Source: Aquisalimonas lutea (GTDB lineage Bacteria; Pseudomonadota; Gammaproteobacteria; Nitrococcales; Aquisalimonadaceae). From it: 64,000 nt of DNA. A model generated the notes under the pieces. The model was not told the origin of the DNA, searched no databases, and saw only the letters and a list, made by a program, of their open reading frames with translations. The position numbers were made by a program, and so were the translations under genes. The stretch is taken from the NCBI RefSeq assembly GCF_030409225.1, contig NZ_JAUFPK010000001.1, positions 1,834,733 to 1,898,732 on the forward strand, given 5' to 3'. Shown in pieces: positions 55,552 to 64,000 of this stretch (position 1 is the stretch's first letter; each line of letters opens with the position of its first letter).

Positions 55552-55971
55552 CTACACCAGCTCGCGGGCGGCCTGAACCCAGCCTTCCACCTTTTTCTCC
55601 GAGATCACCACGGACTGTTCCCGCAGTTGCCGGGTAATCGCCTTGATGTCCGCCGCGGCCAGGTCGTCGAAAGTGCGGATGCCCATGCCCTGAAGGCGTC
55701 CCGCCATGGCCGGGCCGATGCCCTTGATGGTCGTGAGGTCGTCGACTGCGTCGTCGCCGGGACCCGACGTGGGGGCGGCCGTGCTCGCCGGAGACTCGCT
55801 CGCCGCCGTGTGCGCGGCCTTGTCGCCGGTCTCGTCCTGCCGGTCGTCGGCCTCACGGCCCGCGGACTGGCCCGCGGAGGTCTCCCGCGAGGATGATGTG
55901 GACGTGTGCTGCTCCCGCGGCAGCCACCAGAAAAGCAGGTCCAGCCAGCGTCTGAAGAGATCCTGTGCCAT
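55552..55971 (-). CDS. helix-hairpin-helix protein with N-terminal membrane-proximal helix
   Basis: 139 residues. N-terminal amphipathic/hydrophobic stretch LFRRWLDLLFWWLPRE, a low-complexity acidic and Ser/Thr-rich linker of about 60 residues, then an HhH domain: DLTTIKGIGPAMAGRLQGMGIRTFDDLAAADIKAITRQL. Such domains usually bind DNA. ATG 55971 has GGGAG upstream. The frame extends to 56058, but no homology supports it. Confidence 0.7.
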   Translation of the reverse strand: MAQDLFRRWLDLLFWWLPREQHTSTSSSRETSAGQSAGREADDRQDETGDKAAHTAASESPASTAAPTSGPGDDAVDDLTTIKGIGPAMAGRLQGMGIRTFDDLAAADIKAITRQLREQSVVISEKKVEGWVQAARELV

Positions 55972-56141
55972 GGTGCCATCTCCCTGCGTGGGAGCCGCGC
56001 CGCCTGCATCCCGCGGGACGCTGTCGCCGGCGCGGCGTGAACGTCGGACGTCAGCCACGTCCGACGTTCATTCTTCCATACCCGGGCAGAGAGGTCACCA
56101 GCCGCCGCCGGCGCGGCGACCGCGGGAGGCGTTGGCGGGCG

Positions 56142-57902
56142 CTAGTCCTGGCCGAGCTCGCGGAGCGCCTCGGCCCGCAGGTCCTTGCGCAGCACCTTGC
56201 CGACCGGGGTGAGCGGGATCGCCTCGCGGAAGATGACCCGCTTCGGGATCTTATAGCCGGTCAGCGACTGGCGGCAGTGCTCGCGAATGGCCTCCTCGGT
56301 GACGGAATCGTCGGCCTTGACCACGTAGGCCTGCACTGCCTCGCCGGTTTCGTCGTCGGGCACGCCGACGACTCCGACCTCGCGGACCCCGGGATGCCGG
56401 GCGATGACGTCTTCCACCTCGTTGGGGTACACGTTGAAGCCGGAGACGTTCACCATGTCCTTCTTGCGGTCGACGATGTAGAAGAACCCGTCCTCGTCCA
56501 TGCGGGCGATATCACCGGTGTGGAACCAGCCGTTGTGCATGGACTCCTCCGTGGCGTCGGGGCGATTCCAGTAGCCCGCCATGACCTGCGGTCCCTTGAC
56601 GATGAGCTCGCCGGGCTCGCCCACCGGCACCGGGTTGTCCTGCTCGTCGACGATCCGGCAGTAGGTACCGGCGTAGGGGATGCCGATGCTGCCGGTCTTG
56701 ACCGGGCCGTTCAGCGGGTTGCTGGTAACGCCCGGGCTGGTCTCCGTGAGCCCGTAGGCCTGGTAGATCGGGTGGCCCACCACCTCTTCCCAGCGCCGGG
56801 CGGTCGCGTTCTGTACGGCGGTGCCGCCGCCGATGGTGATGGCGAGATTCGTCGGCGGCGCCTCGCGGAACCAGTCCTCCGCCAGCAGGCCGTTGAACAG
56901 GGTGTTCACGCCGGAGAAGAAGCGAATGTCGTACTTGGCGAAGGCCGGCTTGAGATTGGCCACGGGCCGTGGCGAGGGGATCAGCACGTTGTGCCCGCCG
57001 AGGCTGAAGAACACGCCGCTCACCCCCAGGGCGAAGATATGGTACATGGGCAGCGCCGTCATGGCCGTGCGCTCGTCCGGCAGCGCCTCCTTCAGATTGT
57101 TGTAGGATTGCTGGATGTTGCTCAGCAGGTTGCGGTGCGTGAGCATCGCCCCCTTGGAGCGGCCCGTGGTGCCGCCGGTGTACTGCAGCGCCAGCAGGTC
57201 GTCCGCGCCGACCTCCAGGGTGGTGACGTCATCGCCGGCGGCGATGCGGCGCTCGCCGGCCCGGATCGCCTGCGCCAGGGGCGTGACCGCCATGTTCGCC
57301 GGCGGCACCATTTTCTTCAGCTTCTGGACGGTCTGCACGATGAACCGGCGCAGCGGCGGGAAGAACTCGGCGACGCTGTGCACCAGGACGTGCTCCACCC
57401 GGCTTTCCGGCACCACCTCGGGGAGCTTGTCCGCAAACATGTTGATGACCAGCAGCAGCCGGGCCCCGGAGTCGTTGAGCGCGTGATCGATCTCCGGGAC
57501 GGTATACAGCGGGTTGATGTTGACGATCACGCATCCCGCCTTGGCCGCGCCGAACAGAAAGACCGGATAGGCCAGGCAGTTGGGGCTCTGGATGGCCACC
57601 CGATCGCCCTTGTCCAGACCCAGCTCGAACCGCAGGTAGGCGGCGAAGGCGTCGGACAGGCGGTCGACTTCCGCGAACGACAGGGTGCCCGTGGTCCCCG
57701 TGGGCAGGCAGGTGGTGAATGCCGGCTGTGCGGCGTGCTCGCGACTGGCCCGGCGCACCATGTCGCCGAAGCTGGTGTAGGGCAGGGCGTCCAGGTCGGA
57801 CGGTGCGCTGTCCGCATAGAACTTCAGCCAGGGCCGGGCGTCATACGCCTCGAAGCTCCCCTTGCCGGCATTCACGGCCGGATCCTTCGCCGTATCGGTC
57901 AT
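56142..57902 (-). CDS. long-chain fatty-acid-CoA ligase (FadD-like)
   Basis: 586 residues, ANL superfamily. P-loop YTGGTTGRSKGAMLTHRN, YGLTETSP, FHTGDIARMDEDGFFYIVDRKKDM and the catalytic Lys in PLTPVGKVLRKDL. It activates fatty acids to acyl-CoA with ATP. It is downstream of the thiolase and hydratase genes on the same strand, and so is likely part of a beta-oxidation set. Confidence 0.9.
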   Translation of the reverse strand: MTDTAKDPAVNAGKGSFEAYDARPWLKFYADSAPSDLDALPYTSFGDMVRRASREHAAQPAFTTCLPTGTTGTLSFAEVDRLSDAFAAYLRFELGLDKGDRVAIQSPNCLAYPVFLFGAAKAGCVIVNINPLYTVPEIDHALNDSGARLLLVINMFADKLPEVVPESRVEHVLVHSVAEFFPPLRRFIVQTVQKLKKMVPPANMAVTPLAQAIRAGERRIAAGDDVTTLEVGADDLLALQYTGGTTGRSKGAMLTHRNLLSNIQQSYNNLKEALPDERTAMTALPMYHIFALGVSGVFFSLGGHNVLIPSPRPVANLKPAFAKYDIRFFSGVNTLFNGLLAEDWFREAPPTNLAITIGGGTAVQNATARRWEEVVGHPIYQAYGLTETSPGVTSNPLNGPVKTGSIGIPYAGTYCRIVDEQDNPVPVGEPGELIVKGPQVMAGYWNRPDATEESMHNGWFHTGDIARMDEDGFFYIVDRKKDMVNVSGFNVYPNEVEDVIARHPGVREVGVVGVPDDETGEAVQAYVVKADDSVTEEAIREHCRQSLTGYKIPKRVIFREAIPLTPVGKVLRKDLRAEALRELGQD

Positions 57903-58130
57903 CTTGCTTCTCCTCTCGTGACTCTTGTTCTATTTCTGTTGATGCTTGGGCGCGATGCCGCACGGACACCGCCCAGTGTGCCATCATGAGACAGAATAGC
58001 AGGATGATGCGCATTCGGCAGGAGCCGCTCGTCGCCGGGATGCGATACGGCTTCCAGGGGGCAGCAAGGGGCATGGCCCGGGCCGGGAGGTGGGGTGGGG
58101 CGCGATTGCACCCCGCCCCGTTGACGTGGT

Positions 58131-59309
58131 CTACGCGAGCTCGAACAGCCCCGCCGCGCCCATGCCGGTGCCGACGCACATGGTGACGACCACGTAGCGC
58201 GCGTTGCGGCGCCGGCCCTCGATGAGCGCGTGGCCGGTGAGCCGCGAGCCGGTCAGGCCGTAGGGATGGCCGACGGCGATGGAGCCGCCGTTGACGTTCA
58301 GCCGCTCGTCCGGGATGCCGAGCTGGTCCCGGCAGTAGAGGACCTGGACCGCGAACGCCTCGTTCAGCTCCCAGAGATCGATGTCGTCGACGCTGAGGCC
58401 GTGGCGCTTGAGCAGCTTGGGTACGGCGTAGACCGGGCCGATGCCCATCTCGTCCGGCTCGCACCCGGCCACGGCGAAGCCGCGGAAGATGCCCAGGGGC
58501 TGGAGATTGCGGCGCTCCGCCTCCCTGGCCGTCATGAGCACGCAGGCCGAGGCGCCGTCGGAGAACTGGCTGGCGTTGCCGGCGGTGATCACGCCCCCGG
58601 GCAGGGCGGAACGGATGCCGCTGACCCCTTCCAGGCTGGTGTCCGGGCGGATGCCCTCGTCCTGCGCCACGGTGACCTCCTTCGTGCCCATGGCGCCCGT
58701 GGCCTTGTCCGCCGTCGCCATGACCGTGTCCATGGGCACGATCTCGTCGTCGAACCGGCCGGCCTCGCGGGCGGCGGCGGCGCGCTGCTGGCTGCGTACG
58801 CCGTACTCGTCCTGGGCCTCCTTGGCGATGCCGTAGCGCTCCGCCACCGTTTCCGCGGTCTGGAGCATGCTCCAGTAGAGAGCGGGCTTGTGCTCGGCGA
58901 GCCACTCCTCCTTCATGTACGTGGTGTTGACGTCGGCCTGGACCGTCGAGATGGACTCCACGCCGCCGGCGACCATCACCGGTGCGCCGTCCACGATGAT
59001 GTGCTGCGCGGCCATGGCGATGGCCTGCAGCCCGGAGGAGCAGAAGCGGTTCACGGTCACGCCGCCCACGCTCACCGGCAGTCCGGCGCGCATGGCGCCC
59101 ATGCGGGCGACGTCGTTGCCGGTTGAGCCCTCGGGCAGGGCGCAGCCCATGATCACGTCATCCACCTCGGCGCCGTCGACGCCGGCGCGCTCCACGGCGT
59201 GCCGGATGGCGTGCCCGGCCAGGGTGGCGCCGTGGGTCAGGTTGAAGCCGCCCCGCCAGGACTTCGCCAGCGGCGTGCGGGCAGTGGATACGATGACTAC
59301 GTCATTCAT
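58131..59309 (-). CDS. acetyl-CoA C-acyltransferase (thiolase)
   Basis: 392 residues. Active-site Cys in [17 protein letters not shown], His in [19 protein letters not shown], and Cys in [15 protein letters not shown]. It cleaves 3-ketoacyl-CoA in beta-oxidation. ATG 59309 has GGAGAG upstream. The bifunctional gene ends 45 bases before it. Confidence 0.93.
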   Translation of the reverse strand: MNDVVIVSTARTPLAKSWRGGFNLTHGATLAGHAIRHAVERAGVDGAEVDDVIMGCALPEGSTGNDVARMGAMRAGLPVSVGGVTVNRFCSSGLQAIAMAAQHIIVDGAPVMVAGGVESISTVQADVNTTYMKEEWLAEHKPALYWSMLQTAETVAERYGIAKEAQDEYGVRSQQRAAAAREAGRFDDEIVPMDTVMATADKATGAMGTKEVTVAQDEGIRPDTSLEGVSGIRSALPGGVITAGNASQFSDGASACVLMTAREAERRNLQPLGIFRGFAVAGCEPDEMGIGPVYAVPKLLKRHGLSVDDIDLWELNEAFAVQVLYCRDQLGIPDERLNVNGGSIAVGHPYGLTGSRLTGHALIEGRRRNARYVVVTMCVGTGMGAAGLFELA

Positions 59310-59354
59310 TGGATCTCTCCTAGTGGCGGGCGATTCCGCCACTCCGTCACGAGC

Positions 59355-61445
59355 TCAGTTGAACGTCTTGCCTTCGGCGGCGAGTCCTGCCAGCAGGGGT
59401 GCGGGCTCCCAGAAGCCGGGCTGGACGTGGGGGTTGGCACGGAACTGCTCCATGGCCCGCTCCACGTTCATCAGCCCGACCTGGTCGGCGTAGTGCATGG
59501 GCCCGCCCCGGTAGACCGGGAAGCCGTAGCCGGTGAGGTAGACCATGTCGATGTCCGAGGCCCGCTGGGCAATGCCTTCGTCGAGGATGCGCGCGCCCTC
59601 GTTGACCAGGGCGTAGACGCAGCGCTCGACGATCTCCCTGTCGCTGATCCGCCGGGGCGTGATGCCGAGCTCCCGGCGGCAGTCGTCGATGACGCGGTCG
59701 ACCTCCGGGTCGTGCAGGGCGTCGCGCCGGCCCTGCTCGTAGCGGTAGAAGCCGGCGCCGGTCTTCTGGCCGAAGCGGCCCATCTCGCAGAGGCGGTCGG
59801 CGATGACCAGGCGCTTCATCTCCGGGTGCTCGGCGTACTGGCGCTTGCGGATGGCCCAGCCGATGTCGCCCCCGGCCAGGTCCGCCATGCGCAGCGGCCC
59901 CATGACGAAGCCGAAGTCCTCGATGGCCCGGTCGATCTGCTCGGGGCTGGCGCCTTCCTCCAGCATGATCAGTGCCTCGCGCTGGTAGGGCAGCACCATG
60001 CGGTTGCCGATGAAGCCGTCGCACACCCCGGAGACCACCGCGGTCTTGCGGATGGTCCTGGCGATCTTCATGACCGTGGCCAGGACGTCCTTCGCCGTCG
60101 CGTCGCCGCGCACGACCTCCAGCAGCTTCATGACGTTGGCCGGACTGAAGAAATGCATTCCTACCACGTCCTGCGGGCGGCCGGTGCAGGCGGCGATGCG
60201 GTTGAGATCCAGGGTCGAGGTGTTGCTGGCGAGAATGGCGCCGGGCTTGCAGGTGGCATCCAGGGTCTCGAAGACCTGTTGCTTGACGCCCATGTCCTCG
60301 AACACCGCCTCGATGACGAGATCGACGTCCCTGTAGGCGTCGTAGTCGGTGGCGGTGTGCAGCAGGGCGAGCTTCTGCTCGGCTTCGTCCTGCTTCATTT
60401 TGCCCTTCTTGACGCGACCCTCGTAGACGCTGCGGATGTGGGCCACGCCCCGGTCCAGGGACTCCTGCTTCATGTCCAGGATGGTCACCGGAATCCCGGC
60501 GTTGAGGAAGTTGATGGCGATGCCGCTGCCCATGGTGCCGGCGCCGATGACGCCCACGTGCCGGATCTCGCGCACCGGGGTGTCCGCGGGGACATCCGGG
60601 ATCTTCGATGTCTTGCGCTCGGCGAAGAACGCGTGTCGCAGCGCCGCGGATTCCGGCGTCTGCATGAGCTCGGCGAACAGCCGGCGCTCCGTCTGCAGGC
60701 CCTCGTCGAAGGGCTGGTCCACCGCGGCGCGGACGGCCTCCAGGCACTTGAGCGGCGCCGGGTAAGCCCCGGCCATCTGGCGGATACCGTTGCGCGCGTA
60801 CAGGAAGAACGGCTCCGCCTTGGGATGGGAAACCCGCAGGTCGCGCACCCGCTTCAGCGGCCGGCCCTCGGCCACGATCTGTCCGGCCAGCGCCACGGCG
60901 TCGGCCTCCAGCTCGCCGTCGCTGTAGGCGTCGAACAGGGCGCTGCCCTCGAACATCGTCGCCGGCACGGTGGTCCCCGAGACGATCAGGTTCAGGGCGT
61001 GCTCGACGCCCACCACCCGGGGCAGGCGCTGGGTGCCGCCGGCCCCCGGCAGCAGGCCCAGCTTGACCTCCGGCAGGGCCACGCTCGCGCCCCGCGTGCT
61101 GATGCGGAAGTGGCACCCGAGGGCGAGCTCCAGGCCGCCGCCCATGCAGTTGCCGTCGATGGCGGCGATCACCGGCTTGCGGCTGGTCTCGATGATGTTG
61201 ATCACCGTCGGCAGCGTCGGCTCGGCGAGCATCTTCGGCGTGCCGAACTCGCTGATGTCGGCGCCGCCGGAGAAGCTCCCGTTGGCGCCGGCAATCACGA
61301 CGGCGCGGACGCTGTCATCCTGCTCCGCCCGGCGGATGCCGTTGACGATGCCTCGGCGCACGGCGTGGCCCAGACCGTTGACGGGCGGGTTGTCCAGGCG
61401 GATCAGGGCGGTATTCCCTTGGGTTTCGTAGTGGGCGTCGCTCAT
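59355..61445 (-). CDS. bifunctional enoyl-CoA hydratase/3-hydroxyacyl-CoA dehydrogenase (FadB/FadJ-like)
   Basis: 696 residues. Hydratase domain with [28 protein letters not shown] and [20 protein letters not shown] (two catalytic Glu), then a Rossmann domain [34 protein letters not shown], and the C-terminal 3HCDH domains. Domain order is that of FadJ/MFE-1. Length is a little below FadB (about 715). It lies next to a TetR gene with a palindromic operator candidate. Confidence 0.94.
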   Translation of the reverse strand: MSDAHYETQGNTALIRLDNPPVNGLGHAVRRGIVNGIRRAEQDDSVRAVVIAGANGSFSGGADISEFGTPKMLAEPTLPTVINIIETSRKPVIAAIDGNCMGGGLELALGCHFRISTRGASVALPEVKLGLLPGAGGTQRLPRVVGVEHALNLIVSGTTVPATMFEGSALFDAYSDGELEADAVALAGQIVAEGRPLKRVRDLRVSHPKAEPFFLYARNGIRQMAGAYPAPLKCLEAVRAAVDQPFDEGLQTERRLFAELMQTPESAALRHAFFAERKTSKIPDVPADTPVREIRHVGVIGAGTMGSGIAINFLNAGIPVTILDMKQESLDRGVAHIRSVYEGRVKKGKMKQDEAEQKLALLHTATDYDAYRDVDLVIEAVFEDMGVKQQVFETLDATCKPGAILASNTSTLDLNRIAACTGRPQDVVGMHFFSPANVMKLLEVVRGDATAKDVLATVMKIARTIRKTAVVSGVCDGFIGNRMVLPYQREALIMLEEGASPEQIDRAIEDFGFVMGPLRMADLAGGDIGWAIRKRQYAEHPEMKRLVIADRLCEMGRFGQKTGAGFYRYEQGRRDALHDPEVDRVIDDCRRELGITPRRISDREIVERCVYALVNEGARILDEGIAQRASDIDMVYLTGYGFPVYRGGPMHYADQVGLMNVERAMEQFRANPHVQPGFWEPAPLLAGLAAEGKTFN

Positions 61446-61462
61446 GTCATCTCCCGGATTCA

Positions 61463-61476
61463 ATACACATGTGTAT
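61463..61476. promoter_or_regulatory. palindromic operator candidate between fadB-like and tetR
   Basis: ATACACATGTGTAT, a perfect 14-bp palindrome 18 bases before the fadB-like ATG and about 105 bases before the TetR start. TetR regulators usually bind such palindromes near their own gene. It would control the beta-oxidation operon. Confidence 0.65.
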
Positions 61477-61580
61477 GGTGGTAACCGTAGTCGATGGCCG
61501 GCGCGGGCGTCAATTCCGGGGCGCACGCCGTGCACGCACAATGGCAAGCTATCCGTAGTCAACGACAGCAGGAGGTATTC

Positions 61581-62252
61581 ATGACCACGGCTCAAGGCGA
61601 CGGCGGCCGGCGGCGGAGCGAGCGCGAGCAGCTGTCGCGGGACGACTGGCTGGACGCGGCGGCGGGCCTGATTGTCGAGGGCGGCTTCGATGCCGTGCGC
61701 ATCCTGCCCCTGGCGCGGCGCCTGGGTGTGTCCCGGGGCAGCTTCTACTGGCACTTCCGCGATCACCAGGATCTCGTCTCCAGCTTCCTGCAGCGCTGGC
61801 AGCAGCGACGCATGGCGGAGCTGGAGCTGCTGACCCCCGCCGGCGACGACCTGCGCGCCGAGACCCACCGCATCCTGCGCCTGCTGCTGGGCGAGTCCGG
61901 ACGCAGCGTGCGCCGCATGCGCGTGGAGCTGGCGGTGCGCGACCTGGCCCGGCGCGACGACGAGGCGGCCCGGGCCGTGGCCGCCGTGGACGAGGCCCGC
62001 ATCCGCCACAACCAGAACCTGCTCCTGCGCAGCGCCGACGATCCCGAGGGCGCCCGTGACCTGTCGCTGCTGCTCTACGTCGCCACCATCGGCGCCCAGC
62101 TGGTCATGGCCGGCCCCGCCGGCGACGAGGCGACCCTGGCGCGGCTGGAGCGCCTGATTGCCGGGCTGGTGTCCCGGGACGGGCCGGCAGCGCTGCAGTG
62201 GTGCGGCGAGGAGGGTGCCCCGGACGGGACGGAAGGTTACGGGGACGGATAA
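61581..62252 (+). CDS. TetR/AcrR family transcriptional regulator
   Basis: 223 residues. N-terminal HTH: LDAAAGLIVEGGFDAVRILPLARRLGVSRGSFYWHFRDHQDLVSSFL. The C-terminal ligand domain is helical; the effector is unknown but, given its neighbour, may be an acyl-CoA or fatty acid. ATG 61581 has AGGAGG upstream. Divergent from the beta-oxidation operon. Confidence 0.9.
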   Translation: MTTAQGDGGRRRSEREQLSRDDWLDAAAGLIVEGGFDAVRILPLARRLGVSRGSFYWHFRDHQDLVSSFLQRWQQRRMAELELLTPAGDDLRAETHRILRLLLGESGRSVRRMRVELAVRDLARRDDEAARAVAAVDEARIRHNQNLLLRSADDPEGARDLSLLLYVATIGAQLVMAGPAGDEATLARLERLIAGLVSRDGPAALQWCGEEGAPDGTEGYGDG

Positions 62253-62410
62253 GCGGGGCCGGCTGGTATCCGCAACATTGCCGGTGGATCAACCCGGGCA
62301 TGATCCGTAGGGTATGGAGACTCGAGCCCGCTGCGGCGGGCTGAAACGCACTGCATAATCGGGCGTGTCGCCGTGCCCGCCGGCCGGCGACGCCCCCGGA
62401 GGAGAGTGTC

Positions 62411-63043
62411 ATGACCGTGCTGATCATCGGAGCCAATGGCCGCGTCGGCAGGCAGCTGTGCGAGCTGGCCGCCGAGGCCGGGATCGACGTGCGCGCCATG
62501 GTGCGCCACCGTGCCGAAGAGCCGTTGTTCCAGGAGCAGGGGATCGAGACCGTGCAGGCGGATCTGGAAGGTGATATGGAGCACGCCATGGACGGCTGCG
62601 ACCAGGTGGTGTTCGCCGCCGGGTCCGGCCCCCATACCGGCTCCGATCGCACCCTGCTGGTGGACCTGCATGGCGCCGTGCGCGCCATCCAGCTCGCCGA
62701 GGACAAGGGCATCTCCCGGTTCATCATGCTCAGCGCCCTGCGGGCGGAGGATCCGCTGACGGCGCCGGAGAAGCTGCGGCCCTACATGGCGGCGAAGTAC
62801 GCGGCGGACCTGGTGCTCGCGCGCTCCGCCATGCCCCACGTCATCCTGGCGCCGGGCCGGTTCACCGACGACGAGGAGGCCTCGGGCCTGGTATCGACGG
62901 CCCCGGAGCAGCACCACGACATCACCATCAGCCGGGGCAACGTTGCCCAGGCCCTGGCCGTCATCCTCCGCAGGCCGGAGCTCGTTGACCGGCGGATTCC
63001 GCTGGTGGACGGCGATACGCCGGTGGAGCAGGCGCTCAGCTGA
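62411..63043 (+). CDS. NAD(P)-binding atypical SDR/NmrA-like protein
   Basis: 210 residues. Rossmann motif VLIIGANGRVGRQLCELA, then QVVFAAGSGPHTGSDRTLLVDLHG and RFIMLSALRAEDP, KYAADLVLARSAMPHVILAPGRF. Resembles YwnB/YhfK-type sugar-epimerase-like SDRs. Substrate unknown. Its end overlaps the convergent cfa gene by 8 bases. Confidence 0.85.
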   Translation: MTVLIIGANGRVGRQLCELAAEAGIDVRAMVRHRAEEPLFQEQGIETVQADLEGDMEHAMDGCDQVVFAAGSGPHTGSDRTLLVDLHGAVRAIQLAEDKGISRFIMLSALRAEDPLTAPEKLRPYMAAKYAADLVLARSAMPHVILAPGRFTDDEEASGLVSTAPEQHHDITISRGNVAQALAVILRRPELVDRRIPLVDGDTPVEQALS

Positions 63044-64000
63044 CGCGCCGGTAGCCGCCGACGAGCCCCCGCTTGGACAGCACCAGCTGCCACAGCTGCA
63101 CCTCGCGGGCGCGGAACAGCCCGGCGCAGCTGAGCAGGTAGTAGCGCCACATGCGGTAGAAGCGGTCGCCGTAGCGCTCCCGGAAGCGGGGCCAGGCGGC
63201 CTCGAAGTTGCGGTGCCAGGCCATGAGCGTGTGGTCGTAGTCGGCGCCGAAGTTGTGGGCGTCCTCGATAACCGCCAGATCCTCGGCGGCATCGCTGATC
63301 TGCGCCAGCGCCGGCAGGTCGCCGTTGGGGAAGATGTACTTGTCGATCCACGGGTCCGGTGCGGAGCCGCGCTTGTTCTTGCCGATGGTGTGCAGCATGC
63401 ACAGGCCGTCGTCGCTGAGGCAGCGATGGACGGTCTCCATGAACGTGCGGTGGTTCTTGCGGCCGACGTGCTCGAACATGCCGATACTGACGACGCGATC
63501 GAAGGTCTCGTCGATCTCGCGGTAGTCCTGCAGCCGGAATTCCACGGGCAGCCCCTGGCAGCGCTCGCGGCCCAGGCGGACCTGCTCCCGGGAGATGGTC
63601 AGGCCCACGCATTCCACGCCGTAGTGCTCGGCGGCGTACTGCATGAAGCTGCCCCAGCCGCAGCCGATGTCGAGCACGCGCATGCCGGGCTCGAAGCCGA
63701 GCTTGCGGCAGATCAGGTCCAGCTTGGCCTCCTGGGCGTCGTCCAGGTTGTCGGCCTCGCGCCAGTAGCCGCAGGTGTAGGTCATGCGCCGGTCCAGCAT
63801 GGCCTCGTAGAAGTCGTTGCCCAGGTCGTAGTGGGCCTCGCCCACCTGCCGGGCGCGGCGCAGGCTCTGGAGGTTGAGCAAGCGCGCGCGCAGGGAGTGG
63901 AAGACCAGCCGCAACGGCTGGACCTGATCCTGGATGCCGGCCCGCAGGAGGCGGTAGAAGAACTCGTCGAGCTGCTCCGCGTCCCAGTCGCCGTCCATGT
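63036..64000 (-). CDS. cfa: cyclopropane-fatty-acyl-phospholipid synthase, N-terminus cut by the window edge
   Basis: About 320 residues visible. Motifs are AHYDLGNDFYEAML, YTCGYWREADNLDDAQEAKLDLICRKLGF, SAM site VLDIGCGWGSFMQYAAEHYGVECVGLTISREQ, and HTIGKNKRG. The enzyme adds a methylene group from SAM to unsaturated chains of membrane lipids. The reading frame is open through the window's right end, so the true start may lie outside; the ATG at 63998 falls inside the domain's N-terminal part. Confidence 0.93.
   Translation of the reverse strand, partial: MDGDWDAEQLDEFFYRLLRAGIQDQVQPLRLVFHSLRARLLNLQSLRRARQVGEAHYDLGNDFYEAMLDRRMTYTCGYWREADNLDDAQEAKLDLICRKLGFEPGMRVLDIGCGWGSFMQYAAEHYGVECVGLTISREQVRLGRERCQGLPVEFRLQDYREIDETFDRVVSIGMFEHVGRKNHRTFMETVHRCLSDDGLCMLHTIGKNKRGSAPDPWIDKYIFPNGDLPALAQISDAAEDLAVIEDAHNFGADYDHTLMAWHRNFEAAWPRFRERYGDRFYRMWRYYLLSCAGLFRAREVQLWQLVLSKRGLVGGYRRVS

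Overview
The window is a dense, GC-rich (roughly two-thirds G+C) stretch of bacterial chromosome with short intergenic gaps. Core proteins are of gammaproteobacterial type, and several exported proteins (the porin and the phosphonate-type binding proteins) are strongly acidic. I infer a halophilic or haloalkaliphilic gammaproteobacterium, most likely of the Ectothiorhodospiraceae/Chromatiales kind. No rRNA, tRNA, CRISPR array, insertion sequence or prophage was seen. ligA is cut by the left edge and a cyclopropane-fatty-acid synthase gene by the right edge.

Layout. (1) 1-9.1 kb: ligA, a periplasmic parvulin-type PPIase, bolA-yciI, a YciO/Sua5 gene, a 40-bp inverted-repeat element, then trpS-scpA-scpB-rluB-endonuclease III-like. 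(2) 9.1-15.3 kb: minus-strand block yciK-like SDR, an NDUFAF6-like squalene/phytoene synthase homologue, a mupP/gph-type phosphatase, ubiG and mtaD, with mtnA divergent. (3) 15.5-25.8 kb: a phosphorus-acquisition block with an acidic porin, two separate PhnD-type ABC importers, and a large phytase/esterase-like exported protein between them. (4) 25.9-42.3 kb: a LabA-like NYN protein, a DUF3301 protein, gyrA, serC, serA, pheA, hisC, tyrA, aroA, cmk, rpsA, ihfB, lapA, lapB, pyrF and a ComEA-like protein. From memory, the order yciK-mupP-ubiG-mtaD-mtnA-gyrA-serC-pheA-hisC-aroA-cmk-rpsA-ihfB is conserved in Pseudomonas, so block 3 looks like an insertion between mtnA and gyrA. (5) 42.4-54.9 kb: a GST, pstS-pstC-pstA-pstB-phoU, convergent phoB-phoR, a GT4 glycosyltransferase with a small unknown protein, and a divergent operon of a PlcP-like phospholipase C, an OlsF/OlsB-like N-acyltransferase and a PmtA/OlsG-like N-methyltransferase. 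(6) 55-64 kb: a YjfB-like protein, a helix-hairpin-helix protein, a fatty-acid degradation set (acyl-CoA ligase, thiolase, bifunctional hydratase/dehydrogenase) with a divergent TetR regulator, an NAD(P)-binding protein and cfa.

How it fits together. PHO-box-like sites built of 7-bp units on an 11-bp period can be read upstream of pstS, phoB, the porin, the second phnD-like gene, plcP, the glycosyltransferase operon and, more weakly, the phytase-like gene. Two of them have a good -10 exactly 10 bp downstream. This points to one PhoB regulon that covers Pi uptake, organophosphorus capture and exchange of phospholipids for phosphorus-free lipids. The most interesting part is the lipid locus at 50.7-54.9 kb. 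It pairs the known PlcP plus glycosyltransferase route with an aminolipid-type N-acyltransferase and an N-methyltransferase, which suggests a methylated aminolipid made under phosphate starvation. That product is an inference.
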